Below, in pieces: positions 48,346-58,376 of a DNA stretch of 64,000 bases. Position numbers and translations under genes: made by a program. This DNA is from Diospyros lotus (lineage: Eukaryota; Streptophyta; Magnoliopsida; Ericales; Ebenaceae), in the NCBI RefSeq assembly GCF_014633365.1, contig NC_068349.1, forward strand, positions 38,517,192 through 38,581,191. Direction: 5' to 3'. Numbering within the stretch: position 1 is the stretch's first letter; the number at the start of each line of letters is the position of its first letter. Below the pieces are notes generated by a model. That model was not told the DNA's origin. It was given only the letters and a program-made list of their open reading frames with translations, and searched no databases.

Positions 48346-49388
48346 ATTGGGCACTTGATGCATTGGTTAGGCTCATAGCAACCATGTGGCCTTTAGGAAT
48401 GGCCATTCCCATTGTCTTAATATAGGATCACTATACTATGTAACATGACACCCCCATTATTATATTGATATGTGTATAATGTATAGATTATATGCAATTT
48501 GCACGGGGAAGACCAGAGAACCAGCTAGACAGGAAAGATGGCAGAAACAGACATCACGGAGATGGGCCTCTCGAGAAGAGGCCTTTCTGAGAGGAACCTC
48601 TCAGCAAAAGGTCTCTTGGAGAGACCTTGTCGAGAGGGAAACAGAGACCTCTTGGTGCGAGGTCTTTCTGAGAGACTTGGCTGAGAGGAGCTTACCGAGA
48701 TGAGGCTTTTTGAGAGATAGCCTATTGAAAGGGAGAAAGGCTCCACCGAGAGGAGATTGTCGCGATGCCTTGCTAAAATGGTTTGTGGGGAGATGTTTTT
48801 CAAGAGACCAAGGGCCTTTCTAAGAGGGTGCGATCTAGAGGGAGAGTTGCAGCAGTAGCCAGCGAGATGCAAACACCTCCAAGAGATGTCCTACTGCCGA
48901 GAGGAAAGCTCCTCTTCGAGAGGACTTGCCACATACTTAAAGGGCCGTCGCGGCCGCCGAGAGAACTGCAGCCCTCTCCGAAAGGGTTGCTACTGTTGCC
49001 AAGGGGCTTACAGCCTTTACCGAGAAAGCCTTTGCGACCGTCGAGATGAGGCATTTTCTTTCCAGAAGCAATCGTCGAGAGGAAATTAAGCTCTTCGAGA
49101 GAGCTTTGGCTTGCTAAGAGAGAGAGGGATTGGAGAGTTTCTGGAAGTTGTTGCTCCCTTGCCAATGTACCAGCCCCTTCCTTCGACCCCTTGACTTAGC
49201 CTTTATACTCTTTTTGCCTTGGACCACTTTGCCCCTTTAACCTTGCGTATTCACCCTTTAGCCATTACTAGTGGTTCCTCTGACATTTGCTCATGGTTTC
49301 TTCTTGGGAAACATGTCCCGGCTCGGGACCACTTTTGGAATTTGTCTATCTAGGGCTTATTGACCAAAATAACTCTAGGCATCTAATG
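48346..49388. repeat. Degenerate GAGAGG-rich repeat region
   Basis: From about 48520 to 49140 the sequence is built from irregular variants of cgagaggcctt / ggaacctctc, in both orientations, so it can form many local hairpins. Overlapping frames on both strands (48470-49165) are by-products. The rest to 49388 is non-coding. Origin unknown; it may be part of the CACTA or of an LTR leader. Confidence 0.55.
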
Positions 49389-51926
49389 ATCAATGTAATA
49401 CCCGAGAAATTCTAAAGGACTCAAAGGTAAATTATCTTGGGGGCAAAAATGGAATTTAAGGATAAATGAAGGGTATAACGGTAATTTATTACTGTATAGA
49501 TGACCAAATCAACTGCTGGGAGTGTACTGGAGTCGAGATGCTAAAGGAAAATGATGTGGCATTAACAAGACCCTGAGATAGGATTTATGGTGCCGAAAGA
49601 AATCAGATCAGGAACGATTTTCGGTACAGCTAAAATGCAGCTGCCAATTAGGCTGCAATATCGAATTGTTATAGACGATTTCTGGGAAGTCAACGAAAGC
49701 TTGAGAGGACTTCAGTTTTCATAAGGAACAACCCTTCAGTGGTTTCAGGAAGAAACGAAAAGGTTTAGAGCCAAAACGAAGATTCAGGCTTAAGTGTAGT
49801 TTTTGGAAATTGCCAGAGGAATTTCAAAATGATATTTTTTCAGAGTCTTCAGGGGTCAAATGGGTGTTTTAGGACTTGAGGGAATAATAGGCAATTATCA
49901 AAAGTCGAGGGGCTTGGTGAAATGGGCCAAAGTGAGAAAGCCAAAGTTTGAGGGGCCAAAATATAATTTCAGGAAAACCTCCAAACAACCATGGCCGACC
50001 AACCCATCAAATCACTGAAATCGGCCACAGGGAATCCATGAGGGTTGCTCAGGGATGTTTTTTAATGAATGCATGGTCGACAACGGCCACAGGGGTGGTC
50101 GGATTTCAAGAAAAAAAGTTGACCGAAAGTGGGTCGTTTTTATAAAACCTGCAAATGGCCATTTTGGTCGACAAGGGTCGTTTTCAGGCTGATCTAGGGG
50201 AGGTGGAGACTCTTAAGGCAATGGGCTAGCCGATCTCAGGCATTTGAAGGATCGACAATGCCTAGAAATAGGGGTTCCACGATGGCCGAAAATTAGGGAA
50301 GAAGAAGCTTCAAATTAAGGTTGAAATCGAATGAATTGGCATTCCAAAATAAGGGGCTTTTGAAGCCCATGAGGTGTAGAATCTAGCTGGAAAATTTGGA
50401 GCGTTTTGGTGCACGTTTGATGGTTGTTCGAGGGTCGCTGAAAAAGGGGGGGCGGTCTGCCTTGCCGAGCATTCAAACGGCCGGTTGGCCATTCTCCGAT
50501 GCTCATTTCAGGCCGTGGGCTATGCCATGTTGATCGATTGAGGAAGGAGAATCAGAAGGTGGAGTTAGCCTAGATCGTCGGCACGACCGTGGCCGGAGAA
50601 GACGACCGGCGCGTGCCGATCACGCGCTGCATCTCACGCGTGCCCAGTCGCCCTAGCGGGTGCAGGCGCGTGGGGCTTGGGAAAATTCTGGAAAAAATGT
50701 TAGAAATTCCAAAAAAAATATTTTATGGTGGTCCATGCAAAAATATCTGGGTTTCGGACTCCCAATGTCTCAGTTTTAGCTTCAAATAGCATCGTTTTGA
50801 GTGAAAATGCAATATCCGAGTAAGTTCAGTATTTTTCCTTTGAGGTTTATAGCATATGATGAATTGTTGTGGAATTAGATTTGAGAAAATAGCCTCGATA
50901 GTATTTATTACGATTTTTAGAAGGAAAAATGAGAGGAAATGAAGGAAAAATGAAATAAATGGAATATTGAGGATATTTAGTGATTAAATATTATTTTTAT
51001 GATTGAGGTGATCGAGATAATGTGATTGGTGCAACTTTTGAGAGTTAGCACGAGAATCAAGGTCAGACACGCATATCGAGGTGTGCACGCTTTTTGAGAT
51101 GTCTTGATCTTTGGGCAAATGTGAGTAATTTTGTCCTAAACATGGTTTTGTGAGTGATTTTCTCACAAGAATTTATATTTATGTTATGATTGTTATATAT
51201 GGATGCTACTTATGAATGCAATATTCATTTTGTCATATTACATGGAAAGTCGTGATAATTGCATGGCACGATATTATTGTCACATTAATGTTTGTGCATG
51301 AGAATGGGATGTCGCCCTCAGAGTGTAGCCATAATTCCCCTAGGGCAATGATGGAATAACGTTAGGATTATCCTACAGAGGTTCGGGATTTGTCTAGGAT
51401 TCCGTGCCGGGCTAGTAGGTCTGGGAAGTTACATTAAGGGCACATCTTGATCATGTTATGCATCATACATTCGTATATATATATTTTGGACCCTCACTAG
51501 AAGTTTTATCTTCTAATGGGTTATGCCCCTAAAACATTTAACATTCTAGTTTAAACTTACAGCTTAGGCGTAATGGCGTGACTGATGGATTCAACGAGCT
51601 GATTCAGATATGTTTTAGCTTATCTTTATTGATGATTAGACTTGTTAGAATTTTTATGAAATCTTCATGTATTTTATATTTGAAAATATAATGTAATATA
51701 TGGTACGGATTCTTTATGATATAATATAAGGTAAATTCAAGTATGTACTATATCAGGTTTCGATTATCGCTTCCACATTGTGAATGATTTGGTGGGGGTT
51801 TTGTTTGGAATTCGGTACTTAAGGTTTAAGTCATGTATCGAGAAAGAAAGAAAAAATAATTTATGTATATTTTGGACCTAATATAGTGACACGCTCAATA
51901 AGAGAAAAACGGGATGTTACGATCAA
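49389..51926 (+). mobile_element. LTR copy F (2.5 kb), solo LTR with TSD ATCAA
   Basis: Begins TGTAATACCCGAG at 49394 and ends GGGATGTTACG at 51921. ATCAA (GATCAA if one more base is counted) lies on both sides, 49389-49393 and 51922-51926. It shares the atttatggtgccgaaagaaa and cagctaaaatgcagctgcca blocks with copy B. No internal domain is present. Confidence 0.82.
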
Positions 51927-53019
51927 AATAACCCTACATGAACCCATGAGAACTCTATGGTACAACAGTTAATATCTAATCTTTTTTATTTATATTATTT
52001 AACGTGCATGAATAGATTGTAAGTTGTTTTTCATTTCAAGATTTACTCAACATACTTCATAATAAAGATACCTGAACCATTGACCCTCAAAACCCAAACC
52101 TCACTCTCTAGGATATACATGTATAGGTTTGCTAGACCACACTCACCTTTCTTGGCTCCTTTAGTCCCACCGGCCTTAATTTGTGGATTAAAGAAAATAA
52201 ATACAACTAGTTGAAAAAGAGTAACCAGGATATCATTATTGCTAATGTTATCATGTGAACCTTTTAAGTTTAAAGTAAATATATATATTCCTAGGCTAAA
52301 TTAAACATTGAAGTGGACAACACAGGATCAGAGGAATTTATACTGAAAGTAGGCCTAGAGATTAATGTTGAGAGTTGCAAAAACTACAGCTCTAGTGGGC
52401 AATGGCTTGAAGTTTACAATCTCTAGCCTTCAAAATAATTCCAGAAGTAGAAACTAAGAATCTAAAATATAAAAATGGAACTTTTATTCACTTGACTAAT
52501 TTCCCCAACTTTATGGCATGTCTATATTACATCTCCCACTTGGTCCCGAAGTTTACTAGTGTGGATATTGGTTTAAGCAAGTCAGCTTTTTCCAACATCA
52601 TGTCATCAACTAAAGTCAAGACCAAAATCAAATATATCCCAAAATAAACATAAGGTCTCATCAACCCCAAATCAAATTGAACCCTTATATGAAGACTAAA
52701 CCCTTGTCTTCTTCATCTAACATTACAAACTTTGAAATTCAAGATATGCCAAAAGAAAATAATTCAACCTTCTTTTCTTGGAAACCTAATAGATTATCCT
52801 TTTTGCAAGAAAAACATCTCCATCTTGAGTATGTCAGTGAACAAAATGAGGTTGAACAAAACAAAAGCCATTAAATTATGTAGAAGCATGAAATTTAAAT
52901 GAAATAATAAGCTTATATAAAGCAAATTTGATTTTTTTTCATCTAGCAACCAGCGGGACTATTATAAGGGTATTATGCTTACATAGTGATGGTTCTGTCC
53001 TTTTCTCTGTATGTTACAG
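51927..53019. other. CACTA interior, possible intron of the captured gene
   Basis: No coding exon recognised. A 65-codon frame at 52677-52874 has no domain. The right end is a good acceptor (tctctgtatgttacag) for the next exon. Confidence 0.4.
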
Positions 53020-53189
53020 AAGGAGTCAACAATGAAAGAATGAGTGGCGAAGAAGAATCTATAGAGCAAGCAATTGTAGCACGTTGTGACTGGGAGCTTT
53101 ACAAGATGCTCAGGATCTCCTCAACACTCCAGATGATGACTCAATTGTTCAAGTTGACAATGAGACTAATGTTGTGAACGAAGAAAAGT

Positions 53190-55984
53190 TAGCATGTAAT
53201 GACCCGTTCTCAGGTTTAAAAATATTTTATCATTAATTTATATATAAAAAAAATGTGCTATTATTTGAGGAAGGTGATGGTAATATATATATATATATAT
53301 ATTTTTCTTCTTTTACTAAAAAGAAATATTATATATATTTTATGTGAAAAAATAAATAAATAAATAATATAAAGAAAATAAAAAATGGGGAAATCAAAAT
53401 TAAAAGTGAGATGATGTGTATATATATGTGTGTATATATATATATATATATGATAATTGGTGTAAGTGGATTAAATTAAAAAGGGAAAGAAAAAAAAATA
53501 AAATGACATAAAAGGGCATTGAAATATATGTGTGTGCGCGCAAGTGGGAGGGGCAAAGTTGAGAAAGCATAAATGGAGGGTGGGGTGGCAGATATTCCGC
53601 TATTTATCTCCTTATTTTTCTTTTTCTTACTTTTTTGCTCCATTCTCTCTCCCATTAGTTAGTATTTCTTCTTCTCTTCTTCCGTCTTCTTTTTTTTCTT
53701 TTTTTTTTCTTTTACTGATTTGGAGTTTCAAGGGGTATGGCTTTGCAGCATTTAGTAGCTTCTTCTTCTTTAAATTTGGTTTCTCCATCCAAGGTAAGTT
53801 TCATTCCTTTTGTGCTCTTCGTTTTGAAATTATTAAATTTTCGGCCAACTTGTGCATGTTGTACCTTTCGGGTTTTAACTTTTTATATTTACATCTAAAT
53901 CAAGATTTGTTTATTGCATTGTAAACTAGACATCTTGAGATTAATTTTGATATATTACTTGGATTTTTTTGCCAAATATTGAGTCTGTAAATGTCTTGTG
54001 AAATATCTACTCGAATTTGGAAATTTTATTTTCATGTAATCTGTCATTGCTTCGATTTTTGGCCTATAACTTTCTGTGTTTACATTCAAATCAAGATCAG
54101 TTTATTTTGATGTAAAATAGACTTCTTGAGTTTCGTTTTGATATTACTTGAAATTTTTGGCCAAGTATTGAACCTATATGTGCCCTGTGAAATACCTACT
54201 TAAATTTGGAAATTCTGTTTTCGTATAATCTGTCATTACTTCGATTTTTGTCCTATAACTTTCTGTGTTTACATTCAAATCAAGATCAGTTTGTTTTGAT
54301 GTAAAATAGACTTCTTGAGGTTCGTTTTGATATATTACTTGGAATTTTTGGCCAAGTATTGAACCTATATGTGCCCTGTGAAATACCTACTCGAATATAA
54401 AAAATTTATTTATGTGTAATCTGTTATTGCTTTGATTTTTGGCATATAACTTTATGTGTTCATATCCAAATTGAAATCCTTTTATTGATATATAAACTAG
54501 ACATCATAGGCTTTGTTTTGGTATATTAATCGACTTATTTGGTTATGATTTGAACCTGAAACGACCTTGTTAAATTATGTTCAAAAATCTAGAAATTTCC
54601 TGTACCGCGTAATCTGCCTTGCTTCGGTTGTTGGGCAATAATTCATTGTGATTATTTTCTATTTTGAATCCATTTATTGTTTTAGAAACTAGAGGTTCAG
54701 GGCTTCGATTTGGTTATATTATTCTTAATATTTGACTAAGTTATAAACCCGAAATAAGTCTCCGAAGTTGCAATTGAAATATGAAAATTTTGAGAATTTG
54801 TTGTGTTGCTACACTTCCTATGTTGATATCATAGTTTTCGCTTATGAAAAACCCCCATCTTGCTAAATGGGTATCTCTCTTGTTTTGCTAAGTTTTGAAA
54901 TTTTCTTGTATTTTGTGGAGTTTTGTTGGAAACCTCGATAGGATTTTGTATCACCCTATATTTCTTAAGGAATGACACATTTATTGATTAGGGTCTAGAG
55001 TCATGTAAGATTTGGTGCTTCTTGCATGTATAAATTTTGGTTTTCTTGCAATTGTTGTTAGGGTAAAAATTTACCGTGTGATCATGAGATAGTGTACACC
55101 GTAATTTATGTAATTGTGCATAATAAGCATGATGTGGGATTTTTCTTAATCATTGAGAATTGACATGAAATTGGGATATGTATGTGTGATATATGATTAT
55201 TATCTTTGTGCACCTATTATTTTGCACGGTGACTATGTCCATGAGTGAAAAAATGATATTCTATGAGCGCCTGATACGAATAAGGTGGCCATGAACCCGA
55301 TAGGCGAGGCTTAAATTGTTATTGCTTGTTGATGTATTTTCATTATGCAGATATATTCATATATGGATATATTAGTCGTGAGAGCCTTGGGAATTATGTG
55401 AAAGATTCCTTACTATTGTTACATGTGCGTGAGAGTGGAAATGACTACATGGTATGTATAATAATCACGACATGGAAAATTGATGTAAATGGAAAACTTA
55501 TGAGTTGTGTTTTATTGATTTCTTATCATAAAGTTGTTGTTTACTCTATATTGATTATACATGCATTTGATTCTATATTTTCATGCTTTATAAATATACT
55601 TGTTGAGTCTTGTAGCTCAAAATTTGTTGTACTCTCGTGTCATTTCAGATAAATGTAAAGCAGTAGTTGAGGGCGAGTCCAATGGGGGTAAAGCTCAGGG
55701 TTAGAGGTGTATAGAGACCTCCCAGACTAGATGGTCCATGTTAGTGTTTGTGATGAAAGCATATGTGAGGAAATTTATGTTGTAAAATTTGTTAGTGCCC
55801 TTGTATTTCATTTTGTGTATGTCATGGTGCCAAGATGTTGTAAACTTTTATATTGGCTTTCACTGAATTTATCTAAGGATTGTAATGTGGTGTTGTATTT
55901 TATTGTTCTATATCATCTTTGTGATGATTTCCTTTTAGATATCCTATACTAGCGAGACTATCCAGGAGTGAACATTACATAGCA
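53190..55984 (+). mobile_element. Solo LTR H (2.8 kb), TSD TAGCA, in the captured intron
   Basis: TGTAATGACCCG at 53195 to AACATTACA at 55979, flanked by exact TAGCA at 53190-53194 and 55980-55984. It lies a few bases after the splice donor of the CCDC12-like exon and leaves both splice sites in place. It contains a roughly 190 bp tandem repeat array and no protein domains. Frames such as 53532-53924 and 55326-55652 are incidental. Confidence 0.88.
53850..54800 (+). repeat. About 190 bp tandem repeats inside solo LTR H
   Basis: Successive units each contain taatctgtcattgcttcgat, ctttctgtgtttacat, aatcaagatcagttt and ggccaagtattgaacc. Unit landmarks fall at about 54041, 54230, 54421 and 54614 (periods 189-193), with a weaker earlier unit. 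The second and third units are nearly identical; the outer ones are diverged. Confidence 0.85.
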
Positions 55985-57349
55985 TTTTCTTTCTTTCTTA
56001 TTTTCTTACAAATAGTAAAACATTTGTTGCTTGTTCTTGATTTAGGTAATTTTATTGTAGAGATGATCTTGTCTAATATTAGGGTCATGATTTTGATGGT
56101 TTAAATTTGTGCAAGTAATGTGAGTTTGTCCATTACATACTTGATGATGTGAAGATTTTATGAGATAAAACAATGATGATGATCTACAGCCTAATCTACT
56201 TGACAAATAGGATGGTATGCACTTGCCTTGCTGTGTATGGTGTTACTAAAATACAATTGGATTGACTTGGTTTTGGCACTCTATAGTATTTTTTATACGT
56301 TAATTTCTTATGCAATATGCCTTCTTAATTTGATGCAACTGACTTGATGATTCTCTAAAGTCTGAACTATGCACGAAAAGTGCCCTTTGGTGCGTTACAT
56401 TTTTGTTTCGTTGCATTGTGATATATACGTCGAGAAAGGTATTCAATAATTTAGTTTTCATGGATAAAAATGGTCTTATTAAAGGATATGTCTAACATTG
56501 TTGGCAGTGCTGAATAAACTCATGCAGTTCTATCTTGCAATATGTGTGCGTTCATTTGCTGATTTGTGTTGTGGTTGCTCTAATAATTAAAATGCTTACC
56601 ACAATATAAACTGTGCATTTTTTGTAGCAATCTCAATATGAAATTTCGTAATTACCTTCCTCATGACAAGCAACATCAAGAAGGCAAACTTGCTCCACCT
56701 GTGCTACCCAAGTTTGAAGACCCAGTTGCAATACTAACTGTACCGAAGGAGAGGAAAGAGGTTTTGATTACCTGCGCTGTCTTTAATGTGATCTTTAGCC
56801 AAGTCATCCCTACTTCTTACTACATGTCGTCATTGCCGTCGTCGAACTCATTGGTAGAGCATATTCAAGAAGCTGTTGCGGTAGCTATAGAACCCATTCA
56901 TCATCGCCTATCAGCCATTGAAGTTAAGCTGCCTCCCCTGCCATTGTCTTCATCATCATTGCCCCCGGATCCTTCGGATCATTAAAAGGATCCGTTATTA
57001 GTATGGATAAAAAATTTTATGATATATTTTTACTATTTATGGACGTGTTATTGGTATGGATAATAGATTTTACATTGTATTCCTAATATTTATGAATGAT
57101 ATGTATTACTTTATAGATTTATTGTATGGTATGAATGATTTTTTTTAATTCATATATTGTGTTTATCAAGTTAAATTTTAGAATTTTGAAAGAAAATAAA
57201 ATTTAATTTTTAATTATATTTAAATTTGAGACAGATTGAAGAAAAAATCTTTCTCAAAATCTCTCTAAAATTACAAAAAAATTCCTTTCAAAATCAGTCT
57301 CAAATTTTATGACAGTCATTTTTGTAATAGATAAAAATCCATCTCAAAG

Positions 57350-57368
57350 CAATTGTTTTCTTATAATG
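57350..57368 (-). repeat. Right terminal inverted repeat of the CACTA element
   Basis: The complement reads CATTATAAGAAAACAATTG. Differences from the left end in the first 13 bases are both C to T, as expected from decay of methylated cytosine. Confidence 0.8.
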
Positions 57369-57371
57369 TAA

Positions 57372-57440
57372 GTCCACTTCATAAGCTATCTAAATGAATC
57401 ACTATCAATCCTCCCTTAACGATAGCCCTAGGTTCCTTCG
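57372..57440 (-). pseudogene. Continuation of the gag-like ORF beyond the CACTA element
   Basis: The minus-strand reading gives PRAIVKGGLIVIHLDSL, a stop, then SGLRI at the CACTA edge. With the element removed the reading continues PLHHF on the other side (34929), matching the SGLRxPLxPF motif of the plant gag-like family. Confidence 0.6.
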
Positions 57441-57986
57441 CTGTAGCGCGCCTTGGGTTTCATAACTCAGGAATATAATAAGATTTGCGCGAAATGTTGA
57501 CAGTTTTACCTTTCAAAATCGAGGGTCTTATCCGAGGGGAGACAATAATTTCAGTTGGCAAAAAATACAAAAATAGGCTTGCTCTTGGCTTGGCAGTTGG
57601 CAAGCCTTCCATTATGGCGGCGCGCAGCAGTTGTTTTCTTTGTTTGTTAATTGCTTCTAAATATTTAATAACCGTTTTGCTTTTTAATATATGCCTGCCT
57701 GCGCGCCTGCGATGGAAGGGAAGGGAAGGGAAGGGGAGCTTCCAGGAAGGTGCGTACTAGTTAGTTAGGACTTAGGAGGATGGTGGGCTGCGGGCTGTAA
57801 GCAAAGCAGGAGAGGGAGAGTTGGGCTTAATTAATTTGTCCAAAATTCTCTCCTCTGCTTTCTGCCAAGTATCCTTCCTTGGTTGTCAATCAATTGTATT
57901 CAAGTGACCAAATAATGGTGCTTCTAGTTGGCACCAACCGAACTGTTCATATCCCTCCTGTAAATACAATTAATAGAGATGTTCTT

Positions 57987-58019
<33 letters not shown>

Positions 58020-58376
58020 GGGGGGGTGAGAGTGTGTATGTGTGTGTTAAGACAACAAAAGAGTAGAACATACCACATTAGAGTACCAGAACATTACCAA
58101 TGACAATGCTGAAAGATTGTGGAACAGAAGTATGATGTAATCGTTTGACAAAATTGGAAAATTATATACACTCTTCAAGTTCGTTCAAGCCAGGTAAATA
58201 TGATATGATCTTCCCTCTCCAAGTACATGGAGGAGTTGACAGATGCTGGGCCTGGGCAGGGCAGGTTCCATGCACCCGTACTAAGAATCTCAATAGGATA
58301 ATAGTTTCCAGAAAACGAAGAAACGTAATCTTCCACACCCAAGCTAGTAATTGAAATTGTTAAGCAGACAACACAT
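57441..58376. other. Intergenic DNA with GA/G18 tract, WNK 3' side
   Basis: No gene recognised. A (GA)n run with 18 G lies at about 57986-58026 and a (GGGAA)n run near 57715-57737. The right part should include the 3' UTR of the WNK gene. Confidence 0.5.

Larger units (their letters stand above)
53020..56760 (+). pseudogene. CCDC12-like gene fragment captured in the CACTA element
   Basis: CCDC12 proteins are small coiled-coil spliceosome-associated proteins. Exon 53020-53187 follows a TTACAG acceptor and encodes MSGEEESIEQAIVAR. After a frameshift between about 53085 and 53105 it continues AQDLLNTPDDDSIVQVDNE and ends at donor AA/GTTAGC. Exon 56628-56760 follows TTTTTTGTAG and encodes MKFRNYLPHDKQ then EGKLAPPVLPKFEDPVA. 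The two join in phase (NEE/NNLNMKF). After PKERKE there is a possible donor, AAAGAG/GTTTTG. The conserved NWDLRRDV-type C-terminal half is absent. Reading through gives an unrelated 75-residue tail ending near 56985. The frameshift and missing exons make it a pseudogene. Confidence 0.8.
34930..57371. mobile_element. CACTA (En/Spm-type) transposon, 22.4 kb with nested insertions
   Basis: The left terminus at 34933 reads CACTACAAGAAAACAACAG. The right terminus, complemented from 57368, reads CATTATAAGAAAACAATTG: the same 13-base inverted repeat with two C-to-T changes. Target duplication TAA lies at 34930-34932 and 57369-57371, the 3 bp expected for CACTA elements. Subterminal repeats (gagacaaat, gacggat, ccgtctctaa on the left; gagacagatt, cagtctcaaa on the right) support the call. 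No transposase was found, so it is non-autonomous. It carries a CCDC12 gene fragment near its right end and has been expanded by LTR insertions. The flanking DNA rejoins into one gag-like frame when the element is removed. Confidence 0.8.

Noticed and set aside
48470..49165. Overlapping frames on both strands
   Set aside because: By-products of the GAGAGG/CCTCTC repeats, which lack stop codons in several frames.
53532..53924. 130-codon hydrophobic plus-strand frame
   Set aside because: Phe/Ser-rich translation of a T-rich tract at the start of solo LTR H; not a membrane protein gene.
56638..56985. Intact 115-codon plus-strand ORF
   Set aside because: Only the first third is CCDC12-like. The remainder reads through a splice donor into unrelated text, so it is not annotated as an independent gene.
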